The notes: generated by a model not told the origin, from the sequence alone. Counted from the stretch's first letter, positions 34,501-47,777 are shown. The stretch is 64,000 nt of DNA from Toxonevra muliebris (GCA_963691655.1 OY829326.1:75695235-75759234); one strand, 5' to 3'. Numbers and translations: made by a program.

Positions 34501-37500
34501 CCAACCCAGCCGACCAAATCTTCGTAAATGATATCGTTTACAAGACTTTGGTGATAGTTTTGCGGACAAAACTATCGCTAATGGGTCCGAAAACAATACG
34601 AGAAATAATCATATGTCGCTCAGTTTGTGGCAGCAAAAGTCTCGTTTACGACACTAGCAAAAGATGATATCTATGTGATGATAGCGAGCATTTTGCGAGG
34701 CTTTTTACGAATCGTTTCTGATATCATTTGTGACCATTTATAGATATTTTCTACGAGTCATTTATGATAACGATAACGAGCCTTTTGCGAGTCTTTCATT
34801 CATGTCATTTTTTACTACAACTACGAAAATTAATAATTTTGTGGTCTGCTAGATTTTCAAATATTCAAAAATAAAAAAATGGTGAATTTTAAATTGTACT
34901 TATAATTAAAAAATTATATAATTATTGTTTTACTATAAAACTACCCTAAACAAAATTGCTAACCAAGTTTCATCGTTTCAACAATTCGTTTGAACGGCAA
35001 GGGTTCTGCAAAATTCGCTAAAATGTATAAAAACAACTGAAATTTTGCATTTCTTTATAATTCATGTTTCTCTATCGATCTTCCAAATTTGAAGCTTATC
35101 GGAGACATGTGGTGTGAATTGCTGCTGACTTCGCCTGGAATGCCCCATATAGAGAAGATAGCGAAATGTGAAAGATATGCATTTTTGTTGAATTTTGCAT
35201 ATTTCTCCAAGTTTTTTACAAAAGTTTGGCCAGCTGTAGCCTCTTAAAAATATATCAAGACCTCTGAAGTTATAATTTATACATCAACTTTGTTATTTTA
35301 TCTAGGTGAATTTCTCATTTTAAATGTGAAATAATTCATTTTAATATTTCTTGTTGATTTTCAAAACCACTTTCCAAAAAATGATGCCTGTTCACCTGAC
35401 GATTTTGTCAGGCGGAATACAATATTTTTAAATTATCTAAATGCAATTTTAAAGTCAGTATATATAGGAATCTTAAACGGTAATTACTTTTAGAAAAAAT
35501 TTATAAATATATTTTTGATGAATTTTCAAAGTTGGGACGATATAGGTTAATATTTTTGTTTGAGTTTCATCTAAACAGATTGCTGATTGTAGGGACTCTG
35601 GACGTAGGACTAAAAATCTGAACAATCCATACGCAGCTCGACCAACTGGCAACCCTAGTTCCACGAAACAATTTATTTTTGCAACGATTTATTGTAAATT
35701 AAATATATAATCAAATGTAATAAAAAAATCCTATAAAATATTTCTTAACGTAACGAGGAAACAAATGAAACAATTGGGGTCATAAACCCTCAAATGGGGT
35801 TTTTGAAAAGTTCTGTTGTTGACCCTAATCTTTTCGAGGTAAACCTTCTGGAGGAATTTTTATTATTTTTCTCAATCGTTCTGTTCTGATGAAAGGTTGA
35901 GGTTAGAAAATGTTTATAACAAAACCTCAAAATGAAAGGGTCGGTTGTGTAGCAGTAAGAAATATTCAAAACTTCGCAAAGAATGTAGTTTTAGTTTAAA
36001 TAGTTTTCATGATTTGTATACTACTAAGCATTGCTTCTATTAGTTACTCAATCAATTCTATCTAAAAAATTGCAGATTAATGCCAATTGTGTATGTGGGA
36101 AAGCAATAATTTTTGAAATAGCAACGCTTTTTATCCGTCCTACAAATATCTACATACATATTTTAGAGTTAAATATATTACAATATTGATAAATGTAATG
36201 GCAAATGATAAACTCAAGGCCGATGCAGCATACATTGCATATATTCATTTATATCGTTGCTGTGCAGGTCGTTTTGAATGTGACGACAAGTGCAACAGAT
36301 GAATCGCCAAAGGAAGAACTTAAAGATGTCACGAGGACATCAACAGCAGCAACAAAAACAAGTAAACAAAAATCTAACCTATGCTCTTTACTCTTGAGCA
36401 CTGTGTGTGCTGAAGATAAACAACCATCGATTATATCGATTACTCTGACAGTGAATCGTTGAGATGTTGAGATGCTGTAGTTGTTGTTATTGCTGCTGGT
36501 GCTGTTGATGCAGATCACGTTGCCAATTCTGTAGATGTTGTTGTGGTTGTTCTTGTTTATTGGTTGGCTGGTTTTATATTCCCAACAGAAGCAGCAGAAG
36601 TAGCAGCAGCAAAAGAACATAGTTGGTGGCTATGGTGGTGCCTGATAGTTCGATGGTGGTAGGCATCTTTCTTTCAACTGTTGTGGCATCATCATAAACA
36701 AAAATCACTTACATGAACTTTTGTGCAACATGTTCATAGCAGCAGCAGCAGCAGCAGCAGCAGTAATATCAATATGTACACAAAAGCCTGAATGAGCTTT
36801 GGTATTACATACAATATTTTGGCTTAAATGCTATTGAGTTTAAAAAGAAAATGAAGAAGAAGCTGAATGAAAAAAAACCACCACTACTTGCTTATTTGTT
36901 TAGGAAGCCTTTTTATTATTTTTTATTTTACTGCCTTCAGTAGTAGGTAGTGAGTAGAGAGCTTCTTGGTATATTCTTAGTTTTTATTGTTGTAGTTGTT
37001 GTTGCTGCTGCATTTGCGCATGCTTAACACGGTTGCACGACGAAGATTTGCATGCGTGACTTTAAGAATTTTGTTTATTTTACGATTTTTATGGTTTTCG
37101 CATGGTAATCGTTGGTTAATTTAAGCTAATTAATTATTATGTTCAAGATAAGCTTTAAAGTGAATAATTGCTGAGTAAGGGAAATCTTAAGAGATTGTTC
37201 TTGATTTGATAAGAGATTAAGGTTGTAATGCAAAAAGGAAAGCGATTTTTTAGCGAACAACAACAGAAGTAAAAAAAATAGAAGTTTTCATTCCATGTTG
37301 TCTCAGCCGGCAATGTCTTTGAGGTTGACATTGATAATGTTCATTTTATTTCGACCTTTTGAATGTTCTAATTTAATATGAAGTTCTTCTGAGATTTCCT
37401 AAAAAACCCAAGACTACGAGCAGATTTTTTGACAAAAATCAAATGGTTAATATTTTCCAGTGTCAAATGATTGCAAACAGTGTAATCGTCAAATTTTTGA

Positions 37501-38099
37501 TTAATAATAATTAATAATTTGTCAAACAATTGTAAAATTATAGTGTCAAACAGTTTGCTAAAGTTTGAAATAGGAAAATATCAAGTGTTTGAGTCGGTAA
37601 ATATTATCAACTGGATGAAATTGTGTTAAACTATTAGCTTCTCATAAAGTAATATAGCGCAAAATACTTCACACATTTTCCACGCCATTTTTGAATAACT
37701 TAAAATATTTATTGTCCAGGATATATATTCTACAAAGCCGCCTTTACTTGCCGAAATCGACAAAAATAATTCGTGAGTTTGGTTTCGATGTCGATTTCAC
37801 TGCGGTGAAAGCAAACGATAAACTGAAAATTTCTAATTAGTGTAAATCTTTTTTTTAACTTTTGCGGTTTTGTTTTTTTAATTTTTTTACCTACCTTTTA
37901 TACTCATGTCCGACAAAATTTTTTAAGGTTCGACCGAAACCGAACTTTTCTGTATTGTAAGAAATATAAAACCAAACAAATTCCGTATTCAATATTAACG
38001 AAAAATTACCAATCTTTATCGCTTAGGATTGAGATTATCGATTAAGATTGAAGGTTAAGAAATTTGTATTTAAATTATGGCAAAAGTTTATATGATGCT
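34501..38099. other. Non-coding stretch, simple repeats
   Basis: Near the left, GATAGTTTTGCGGACAAAAC closing with TATC is a hairpin (stem 10, loop 4; 34551-34574). It sits in a cluster of CGAG...TTTTGCGAG motifs up to 34780. (CAG)n lies at 36738-36763, and GTTGTTGCTGCTG-type runs at 36480-36610 and 36985-37015. These runs produce low-complexity frames on both strands (36205-36620), which I do not regard as genes. Confidence 0.5.
36738..36763. repeat. (CAG)n microsatellite
   Basis: Perfect AGC/CAG trinucleotide run of about eight to nine units. Confidence 0.95.
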
Positions 38100-38440
38100 C
38101 AGAGTAGTAAGTGGGCGTGGCACCTTCCATACAAACTTTATGCATTTGGTTTTTTGAATATCTCTCCGAAACCATTTGGAGTACAGTACTGAGATTTAGT
38201 ACAGGGTTCTTGGTTGACAATGCTATCCTAAAAAAAATGTGGTTGAGCTTGGAAAAGGAGGCGCGGGTTCTTTTATATAATCGGAATTTTTATTATAGGA
38301 TATCTCAATTTGTGTGGTACGGTACGAAACGATTTGGTACGAAAATATTTTTTGTCAATAGGATTTTGTGAAAAAAAATTTGAGTAGGTGATTGGAAAAT
38401 AGAGCGTGGTACCTCCCATGCAAATGAAATATATAAACGG
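38100..38440 (-). repeat. Array of ~142-bp diverged units (copy 5)
   Basis: The box occurs at 38111 (GTGGGCGTGGCACCTTCCAT), 38257 (GGAGGCGCGGGTTC) and 38400 (AGAGCGTGGTACCTCCCATG), with spacings of 146 and 143 bp. Within each unit a TATCTC...TTTGGTAC/TTTAGTAC...TTGWCAAT order recurs, which shows the units are homologous to one another. Confidence 0.85.
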
Positions 38441-39149
38441 CATATTTCATTCTTCTTTCTTTTTTATAAATATATTACAAAGTTTTTTTTCTTCTTTATA
38501 TTTGGCAACGAAGATTTATTTTCTTATTATCCAAACTTTTCCAGGGTCAGTTCTGAATAGGTGCGCCAGTTTATTTATAAAAATAATTTATAAAGTAATG
38601 TAATGTATCTACAAAAATACAAAAGATAGTACTAGTGCTAACGGATCCAAATCAAATTTTTTTTTTTTTTTTTTTGATTCATGACCAACGATAAAAATGT
38701 GAGATTTTCACCGGCTAAGAGGGGGTTTAATCCCACGTGCAGAAAAAAAAATGGGCGCGGAGGACACAAGGTAAGGTCTATGACAGTCACAAAAGCGTAT
38801 GAATCTTTATTAGCTCCTTTCGGTCTTCCGCTTTAATAAGAAACACAGCCTTCTGGTAGCGCTCCTTGAATAATGATCTAAAACTCATACTAGGTTACAG
38901 GGGGATCTGACTGCACTTGGCATTACCTACTGACGCCAGTGCGCGCATCGCACAGGCGATCATCAGTTGTAGTGCCAAATAACTACAAGTACATGCATGT
39001 GAATATTCTAATACAAATATTTTTCTGTTATTTTAAACCAACAAAGAAAAAAATATTGGAAGTTGGGAATAAGAAGTTGCTCTAGAAAGGTTATTGTATT
39101 GCTAAAAATTAGATACTTTATTTAAACAACGTTATTGCGTTACGTTACG
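38441..39149. other. Spacer with a short dispersed repeat
   Basis: A T-run followed by GATTCATGACCAACGAT and GAGATTTTCACCGGC (38676-38719) matches 55250-55293 in the same orientation. No gene is seen. Confidence 0.5.
38676..38719 (+). repeat. Dispersed repeat shared with 55250
   Basis: GATTCATGACCAACGATAAA, then ATGTGAGATTTTCACCGGC. The partner at 55250 differs by a few substitutions and a 2-bp indel. Both follow a T-rich run. Confidence 0.6.
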
Positions 39150-40880
39150 ATACACGGAAGCCAGCTGTAAGGCTTTGACGGATCATGGAGTTAAGGATTT
39201 CATAGTGGCATGGATTGGAACAATGCTGAGAGGCAGAGTCATTAACGCTGCTATGGGTACTGGCTCCGTGAGTAAGAGGACTACAAGGGGAACTCCGCAA
39301 GGAGGGGTGTTGTCACCCCTCCTATGGCTCCTAGCAGTTAATGAGATTTTACGAACTTTCAAGGAAAGGAGAACGAGGGTTGTAGCCTACGCTGACGACA
39401 TAGCAATATTAATCCCTGGAAAATTCTTGTCGACGATTAGTGAGCTTATGGAATCAGCGAAATTTCCGACTGGGCTAGACGGAACGGTTTAGCAGTTAAC
39501 ACTGCTAAGACTGAGCTAGTCTTGTTCACGAGAAAAAAAAATACCTAAGATTTCCTTACCAAAGTTAGATGGAGTGACACTGAATCTCTCTTCGGAAGCA
39601 AGGTATCTCGGTACCATTCTGGATTCGAAACTTAATTGCAGATAGAATATCGAAGAGAGAACGAAGAAGGGACTGGCTGCATACTATACCTGTAAAAGGA
39701 CCGTTATTCATGGAATGTACAACACAATCATTCGAACCATCATCACCTATGGGTCCCTCGTCTGGTGGCAGGCGTTGGGTAAAAAGAGCAACCAAGCTCT
39801 CATGGGAAAAATACAGAGACTTGTAAGCCTGGGGATCTCAGGGACTGTAAGTAGTGCACCTCAGGAAGGTCTGAATATGATATTTCATCTCTTACCGTTA
39901 CGGGTGTTTGTTCAAGGCTGTGCCGCAAAAGGAGCTCTTAGACTAAGAGAACCCAACGTGTGGAGATCAGCAAACTATGGACTCTCTACAATTTTGAGTG
40001 AGATAAAGCGGAGGGGTCAAAATGGAATCAAAGCTGACTTAGATGTAGCCACGGATTATTTGACTTCAAATTTAGATTTTATTGCTAGAATTCCAACTCT
40101 ATGTATATCCAACCAGGGAAGACTGGGAGTCGGGTTCTAGTCTGGAGCTGGTCTCTACTCCGAAGACCTGCAGTTAAGGCGGCCGTATCGTCTTCCTGAT
40201 AGCTGCAGCGTTTTTCAGTCAGAGATTTTTGCTATTGAGAAAGCAGCTCGACTTCTACAAAACAGTACGATTCAGATTTCAAATATCACTATCTTTACTA
40301 ACAGTCAGGCTGCAATGAAGGCAATAGAATCCAAAATAGTTAAATCAGAGATTGTAAAGAAATGTCGTGCTTCACACAAGGTCACTCTCTGCTGGGTTCC
40401 TGGACATAGTCATATTGAAGGGAACGAAATTGCAGATGAAATGGCCAGAAGGGGCTCTGAAATGGGGCGGATACCTCTATAAAATTTTCGATGTGTGAAC
40501 TATTTTGGAAAATAGACGAGTACACCATAGCGGTGTCAAATGACGCTTGGACTAACCTAGATTACTGTATAGTTTCACGGGCCTTGTGGCCAAGGGCACA
40601 ACAAATCTGCAGTACGTCTGCTCACAGGAGTCATAACTAGACATTGTGTTATTGCACCAATGCTTCAACGGTGGCGCATTCCAACGAGCGGACTGTGCAG
40701 AAGTTGTTATGATAAGGAAGAGACAGAATGGATTTTTCATTTTCCATGTCAATGCCCAAGGCTGCAGATGAGCAGACTTCAATGTTTGGGGTCGCGCTTT
40801 TTCAGTAGACTAACAGAGATAACGAAAGTTGAACTATCGGATCTTTTTACCTTCATCCGGAGAACCGAATGGTTCAATAA
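39150..40880 (+). pseudogene. LINE ORF2 remnant: RT, RNase H, zinc knuckle
   Basis: Frame one (39154-39490) reads HGVKDFIVAWIGTML, then TRGTPQGGVLSPLLWLLAVN and VVAYADDIAILI, the catalytic YADD of the reverse transcriptase. A frameshift near 39465 moves the frame to WARRNGLAVNTAKTELVLFT, and further shifts at 39530-39700 break the fingers/thumb link. From 39715 the thumb reads IRTIITYGSLVWWQAL. An in-frame TAG at 40138 precedes the RNase H domain: FQSEIFAIEKAARLL, FTNSQAAMKAI, VTLCWVPGHSHIEGNEIADE. The usual catalytic Asp in F(T)DSQAA is Asn here. A CRSCYDKEETEWIFHFPCQC Cys/His cluster closes the protein (~40698-40757). Non-functional. Confidence 0.85.
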
Positions 40881-40936
40881 AGACATTACCTGGACTGCTA
40901 ACGGAAACCGTGGGCAATCACAATGGACAATTAAGT

Positions 40937-40940
<4 letters not shown>

Positions 40941-41000
<60 letters not shown>
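40941..41000. repeat. (AT)n microsatellite at LINE 3' end
   Basis: About 60 bp of almost pure AT with one TG interruption near 40988. It directly follows the LINE sequence. Confidence 0.95.
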
Positions 41001-41030
41001 CATTCGCACACGCCTTCCAAACCTAACCTA

Positions 41031-43328
41031 AGCAACGTTACGATATGTTGCAATAACATAGGGGCACTCAAATAAATAAGTTCATTTCGTTTCGTTTTTT
41101 AAGTTGTTAAAAAAAAAAAAAATTATAATGGTTTTCACCGCAAATACCGAAGCTTGATTTTTGGACAAACCTATCCTAGCCCGAACGTTTGGTCGGGCGT
41201 TAGAGGAAACGCTTTCTAGGAAATATATTTTTTTTATCTTCATGGCATGCATCTATGTTTTTTTTAAGTTACTTTGTAAAATTTTTTATGTGAATATAAA
41301 ATAATAGGTATATTTTTAGAGGGTGAGAATCTTATGTTTTCAAACTCATGAGAATGGAATAGAATGGAATTAAATGCTAAATATTTTTAATTGTGAGACA
41401 GCGCAAAACCGGTCAAAATTTTGTTATACTGCTCGTACTCGTATATAAGAGGAAATATCTGAACATAAAGAGAATAATATACTCAATGATTGACAGTTTT
41501 GCATCAAATGATTTAGTTCGAGTTAGCAATATTATTTTTACACGGACAGTTTTGTTTATAGAATAAAAAAAAGGCGCTTTGTCTTAGATGATAACAACAT
41601 TATACAGCATTAACACGAAGCTAGATTTTCCTTAAAAAACGATCTCCAAAAGAAAATAGTTATTTATTTGAAACGAATACTTGACTTTTGTCGTAGGGTG
41701 TTATCGATATCCTACATATTCTGATTGAGTTCAATAGGTTATTGCGTGCATATGTGTGTGTGTGTCTTTTTAAAAATTTATGCGCATTGGTGGTTTCAGT
41801 TAAGTTCAATACTAAACTTCGAGACGCGGATTTTCGGATGCTCTAAGTTAATGCTGCCAAGTAGAATTCAATTAAAACACAGCAGAGTGCCATTAATGAT
41901 GCAGCACACCATGGACTACAATCCTTTTTAGTTTTTTTTTCCTGTATGCGTTGTTGACTACAATATACGAATCGAATGTGTTGAGTTGCTGGTTGCGATT
42001 TAATTTATTTTCGGTTCAGAAATCAACAGAAAAAACGAATATTTTTTTTTTTTTTTTGAAATGCAAACAATATTTTTAATGTTGCTCAAAAGAAACAGAA
42101 ATGCTAAAGGTTCGAAGAAGAAGAAGTAAAAAAGATTCATGGTTTGTGGTGGTAGTGGAACGCTAAGAAATTAAAGACCTGACTTGAGAGTGTTGCTTCT
42201 GCAGTGAATGCGCTAGTAGTGTATTCTTTTTCTTGTGGTTGTTTCTTTTCTTCCGTATGGATTTTCAGCCTCCCTATGACTTATGACAAGGAATTCGAAA
42301 CAAATGTTTCCGCCACGTAGTAAAAGCAAAGCAAAAATATGCAGTGTGTGACGACGCGGACGGACCAAAGGTTCAAATCGTCGTTGTGGCAAGTCAAGTG
42401 AGCCAGCCAGTTCAAGCGGCAGAGGCTTATTTGCAATTTTTTGGGCTTTATGTTTTTTTGCTTTTTGTTTTGGCTAAAAGTATTTAACGCATGCTGAGGA
42501 GGCTAACTAAGGTCTGTTCTTTCTGCCTCTTCTTCTTTTTTTTTTTTGAGAACCTTTTCATTGACAAGCAAATGCACTCAACACAAAAATGTACATTCAT
42601 ATAAAAAATCAAAAAAAAGCAAAAAAAAAACTACTCGCATTTACGCATTTTTAGCCATATTTCTGTATGAGTCTTTTTACTTAGCGCGTAGTTTTATTTC
42701 AGGTTTTATTTTGGTAATTTATGACGTTGAGTTTTACACTTACTTGCAGGCGTCGTGATGCAACAATAACAACAACATTACAAACAAGGATATTTTTCGT
42801 ATCGCAAAACTATTGTATAGTTATGTACCTATGTATGTATTTCTCTAAACTTTTATGTAAATTTCCAAAACAAAGATGCCTGTCTGTATGAATTGTGTGT
42901 GAGTTACGAAACTTAATCTTTTGTATTTTCATGTTGAACAGCAACTGTTCAACTGCACACCTGTTCAGATTCCCTCATTAATTATGCACAAACTCCCTAA
43001 CAAATTTGCATCTAATCTATTAAGAATGTTGTTCACAAATGTTACCTTATTTACTTGTAAGTAAATGCCGACTACCTATTCATCTCAAACTTTGCCCAAA
43101 TTATGTATCTCTGTACTTATTTATCGAGGTGTTATGGTATGAGTTATGTACAAATAAATTTGTAGATATATATTTTTGATATTGAGATTAGTAAAAATCT
43201 TCATAAACAATTCATAGTAAATATAATATAAAAACAATTTCAATAAATCACCGGTAAGTTTAAATGCTTTCTTAGAAGATTAGCCATTATTATTTATAAT
43301 CGGCTGGCTCAGGTTCATCCAAATTTTT
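41031..43328. other. Unique A+T-rich DNA, no gene seen
   Basis: Poly-T and poly-A runs and short TG repeats (41750-41765). No frame longer than 70 codons and no recognised domain. Confidence 0.5.
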
Positions 43329-43835
43329 TTAATGGCAATGTTTTGTAGTACCGACTTTTTTTTCTTTTAGCTTGAGTTTCATCAGCGACCACGCATTTCC
43401 GATTGGATTCGCATCTGCACTCTGTGAGAGCCAATCTAAAGTTACTATGCTATTTTCCTTTTTCCACGTTGTGCAGAGTCGACTCCGATGTTTTCCGTCT
43501 TTTCTTGCACCATACAATAAATTTGCGGAATATGTGTTGATGGATACCCGAACTCGTTTTTTTGGCAAGATTTTCTCAGGCTTGCTTCAAACTGGATTTT
43601 TCGAAAACTGCTCTATTATCAATTTATCGTCCTTTTTTGAGGTTCCTCTGTTATAGCCTACACCTGATTCACCATTTACGTTACCAAATTCTTTATACCT
43701 CTTCAACCATTTATGGTATTTACAAATGAAGCTGATGTTTTCGTATATTTTGCCACCTGCCACAACTGTGGTCCGAACAAAATACCTTCCTAGCTGATGC
43801 TTTTCTTTTAATCTCTCCACATAGTTGTATAACAA
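43329..43835 (-). pseudogene. Tc1-like transposase remnant, internally deleted
   Basis: On the minus strand 43835-43587 carries a helix-turn-helix-like YHKWLKRYKEFGNVNGESG followed by a KKDDKLIIEQFSKNP block, in the order of a Tc1 DNA-binding region. After a frameshift it continues RVRVSINTYSANLLYGARKD. It then jumps to NSIVTLDWLSQSADANPI, a degraded LDWPSQSPDLNPIENxW block around the last catalytic residue. The Glu of PIEN is Gly here. The segment holding both catalytic Asp residues is deleted. No inverted ends were found. Dead copy. Confidence 0.7.
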
Positions 43836-43840
43836 GTGAA

Positions 43841-44795
43841 ACCGTTAGATACAGCTGCTCGGCCCATTTTATTCGATACTCGTATTCTACGCATGTTGGA
43901 TTTAAGCGACGTATCTTCCTTCTACTCCCGAGAATTGCCAATGCTCTCAATGCGGAAGGCAAGTACGCAGAGCTTAAAATCAACTTTAACAAAATCAAAG
44001 TACTCGGGCTAGTTGCAAGGATCAACGCAAGTCATCAGACTTAACTTTTTGAGTCAGTAAAAAGATGTGCCTAACACAGCAGTGAGAAGTTATAGGTGAC
44101 GGAACCGTCGTTTGAAAAACAGAAGCATCAACCCAAGAGAATAAAAATTAATCTTAGTAATAACTACACAGAGAGAAACTAATGTAAAATTGTAGAAAAA
44201 CCGAGTTTTAATTGCCTAAAACTTGGTCAAAATTTGCAAGTTTCTTGATTGCGTATCAAAAAAAAAAAAAAGAAGAAAACTTAGGTACAATTCCGTTCAA
44301 TTGAGTTGGGCTAATTGTAGAAAAATTTGTGTAATTTGCTAAGTACTTGGACAAATTAAACTACTTTGTTTTTATTTGCTTAAGCTCATTGCTGAATGAA
44401 CATATTCCTATTTTTCATAGTATTAAAATAAGTACATAATGTGTGGCATACAAGTCAACATGAAAACAAAAAAACAGAAAATAATTCGTTTATATTCGGG
44501 TTTAACCCCCTTCCTCCAGAGAGCCCAAATTTAATCAGATCGATTTTTAGAAAGGAATGCAATGTACATAAAAGTAATTTTAAAAATAAACTATTATAAT
44601 AGATTCTTTTGCTTTTTTTTTTAAATAAAAATGCTACGAAAAATCTCAGCGTGCGAGCGTGGAAACCAAAAAATCAATACAAACTGAGAGTAGGAACCAT
44701 TTCGGGCACTCCAAATGCCCCATAACCCCTATATTCTTACTATTCTTTGAAAATTTCCCTCCATTTTAAGTTCTCCGTGCATTTTTCTCTGTTAA
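43841..44795. other. Spacer, no gene seen
   Basis: A frame at 43840-44025 (minus) continues from the Tc1-like remnant but is not recognisable as transposase. The rest is A+T-rich. Confidence 0.45.
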
Positions 44796-44994
44796 AAGCT
44801 TTATGCCTAATCCGAACGTCGAAGTGGAAATCTTTTCTTGAGCAATTTTTACTATTAGAGGTTTGCCAGCCAAGAGGTGGTGCTGTGTAGAAAAATTTGG
44901 ATTTTCTTTTTTTGATTTATGACCGTGCCGAACGCGTGCACCCCGCGTACCTGTCCCACCCACTAGCCACTACGCTACAGCACCCTAAGCTTAG
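44796..44994 (-). mobile_element. SINE copy, minus strand, diverged
   Basis: Read on the minus strand: GCGTAGTGGCTAGTGGGTGG (A-box region), a degraded B-box GCACGCGTTCGGCAC, then AATCAAAAAAAGAAAATCC, CACAGCACCACCTCTTGGCT and GACGTTCGGATTAGGCATAA. It matches the SINE at 7604 over ~200 bp and lacks the last ~100 bp and the tail. More substitutions than the copy at 14848 suggest an older insertion. Confidence 0.82.
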
Positions 44995-47777
44995 GCAGTC
45001 TACTTTGTATGTATACATATATGTGAAACTGTTGGCTCATTCAAAGGTAGTAGCGAAAATCAAAACGTTAACAGGTATTTTACTCAAAAACTGCCCAGTA
45101 TCTAATATTCCCTGGACACTTTGTTTTCCATATTAGAAACCAGCTTGTTATTATTTAACAAAACATAGATTTTGCTATTGCTATTCAATTTTAGATAATA
45201 ATCACCATTGGGAAGGAAACTTTTAAACAAATTTGCTGTCATCAATGCCATATATTTAATTAAAACCAGCAAAGGCATACCTACTTAAATATTTCTTATT
45301 TATTTATTCATTAGATATTGCTTTTTTTTCATTTATGCACATCTGAAATTCTCAGCAGTGCCAACAATTTATTAAACAAACATAGGAGGTCTGGCAGGCG
45401 TTAAAAATGAAATCGAAATGTAATTACAAATATGAATTGAACGTGCGCAGCCTTCATCGTCCGTGCAGCAAAAGACGAAGGAGGTAAGTAGCCAGTCGCA
45501 AGCATAAATACGGTGTAGTAAATCCTTTTCTGAAAAATCGATTAAAATCGAATAAATGTAAGCGATTGGTTTTTGTGATTTTAAAACTCATAACAACGTG
45601 GCAACACCTACTTTATGTACTTGCGCGCGCTTGGAAACGTTTGGTATGTGTGTGTGTGTGTGTATGTGTGTGGTCATCGTTAAAGCCTCAAGCTTGAAAA
45701 TACAGCAAAGCGTAGGTACCAGGTAGAACCAACCAAGCACAAAAATATTATTTATTTTTGCAATTTGTTGCAATATGAACTTTATAGCGTTTCTCTTTAT
45801 TGAAGTGGTTTACATCATTGACAAATTGTAAGAAGAACGCCTTTAATACTACAAAACGTTTCTCCTCGGTTGGTTTGATTTCGATTCATAATCTCAAATC
45901 TCAACGAAGCGAGCAGAGTAAGAAGCGGTATGGTGGGGTAGAGCAGCGTAAGAGTTATTCAGTAGCTGCCAAATGAACACAGAACAGTGGCAGCCAAAAC
46001 GACAGAAACATGCGTTTCTGAAACGGAAATCAAATCAATACAAACACAAATTAAACAGCCAGCGGCTACGTTAACTTCAACGCGTGTCTTGATTCTTATT
46101 TGGCCTAAATGAGGAAAACTGATTGCGTAGCTACCGCGGCGACGAAGAAATCAATTATTCAGGGATTATTAAAGACACAGCAATGATCGTGACGTTAACA
46201 TTTTTACTGTACAATTTTATGCATGATTTAAAAATAAATAAATAAATAAAGAATTATTTTAAGTTGCAAGATCACAATAGCCACAACCATATAGAATTTC
46301 TCGAAAATTTAAATCAAAAATTTCTATCACTATTTGAGAATTGAATTAAAGAATCTTTTAGTATTTGACTATAAGAATGCATTCATTTAGTAAGAAATTT
46401 CTTAAAGATTTCAAATAAAGAACGAGTCCTTTTTGTTATTTTGAAGTTCAAGCCAAGAGGTGTTGTTATCTAGAAGCAGCAAATTAAATTACAAAAATAT
46501 TTTTAAAAGTTTTAGCATTAATCACAGTAATTAATATTAATGTACCTAAAATATAGCAATTCTCTCTGATATACATTTTTAAGCCACGATCAAAGTCATT
46601 ATCTTAAAATTTACTGAATCAAAACTAATAATTAGACCTTGTTAGACTGGGACAACGATTTAACTTAGCATAAAAGGAAATGAAAATGTTCATGTCAGGG
46701 CTAAACATGGGGTTTCATTGAGCATAGTTCGGAGTGAGTTCAATGTCAATTTAGGGGAGAAAATATTCCTGATTAATTTTTATATAGAAATTAAATATAA
46801 TCACTAATTAACTGTCGAAACTTTTTTCCTTTTTTAACTTGCAGTGAAAAAGGAACTCAAACATGAATCAATTTTTTTCAACTACTTTCTTGTAAACGTT
46901 TTTCAATATATATTCATATTTTTTGACGTACTCAAGTTTCTACTAAAGGAAACTCTACTGAGCACTCCCGCATTCACAGTTTTTCTACGTTAGTAGAGTT
47001 TAGAGTTTTTTATTTGAAATTTTTGTCCTAGGACTAAGTTTAAAAAGTGTAAAAATTAGAAAGAATTGTCGATTGACTATAATTGTATACTTATTTAATG
47101 GCAATATTATTTGGAATTTTTTCAGCACCAGATAACGATGGAGAGGTGAGACAGGGGTTATGAATTTTCCATTTATATTTTTACAATTTAATTTACAATC
47201 GAAACGATATTTTATAAAGACTCAATTTCGCAATTGTTATCAAATGTCGATTATGTGATGAATCAAAAAAAAAAAAAAATCGAAAAAATTGTCGCTTTTA
47301 TAACCACTCTAAAATAGGTAAAATAGGTGTGTAAACGGATATGCCGAAATTCACAGTCGATCGAAAATTTCAGATGTGGAACTTGTCAGGTGCTGGCACA
47401 GCAGGCAGTCATGGATACTTGTACTTTTAAACGCGGTTTTCTTCACATTTCCAAAATTAATGAACCGATTGCTCTCAAATTTTCAAGTTATCTTAAGTAC
47501 ATTTATAGTTCTGGCCCAAAACCAGGGTCATTGTGATAGCTATCATTGCTTTCTGTTTTCTTCAAGTTAAAATATTAAAAAGATGACAAAAACAAATATT
47601 TTTTTCAAAACTCTGCCAAATATTGGATTTTCAATATTATGACTTGAATCTGGTTCCGGCTGTAGCCACACGATTAAAACGCTGTTTCAATTTTTGATTT
47701 TAGATAAGTGAAACAGTTGGAATCATGGCTGCCATCAGCCAACTTTTTTTGAGATGGGTGTCATTCCAGAGATGTAT
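44995..47777. other. Non-coding stretch; possible microexon
   Basis: Mostly unique A+T-rich DNA with a TG run at 45644-45672. At 47107-47151 a pyrimidine-rich TTGGAATTTTTTCAG, 20 bases and GTGAGA resemble a 3' splice site, a tiny exon and a 5' splice site (see findings). No other exon-like signal was found. Confidence 0.45.
45644..45672. repeat. (TG)n microsatellite
   Basis: Imperfect TG run with one TA interruption. Confidence 0.9.

Larger units (their letters stand above)
39150..41000 (+). mobile_element. LINE remnant, LOA/I/R1-like with RNase H
   Basis: A 5'-truncated non-LTR retrotransposon. It keeps the second half of a reverse transcriptase, the thumb, an RNase H domain and a C-terminal zinc-knuckle, in that order. 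It ends in a long AT dinucleotide run (40941-41000) that may be an expanded tail. The presence of RNase H after the RT narrows the clade to I, LOA or R1-related groups; I favour LOA from the wording of the RT motifs. The coding region is broken (see next entry). Confidence 0.82.

Noticed and set aside
36205..36620. Overlapping frames on both strands
   Set aside because: Driven by CAA/CAG and GTT repeats; no unique coding signal.
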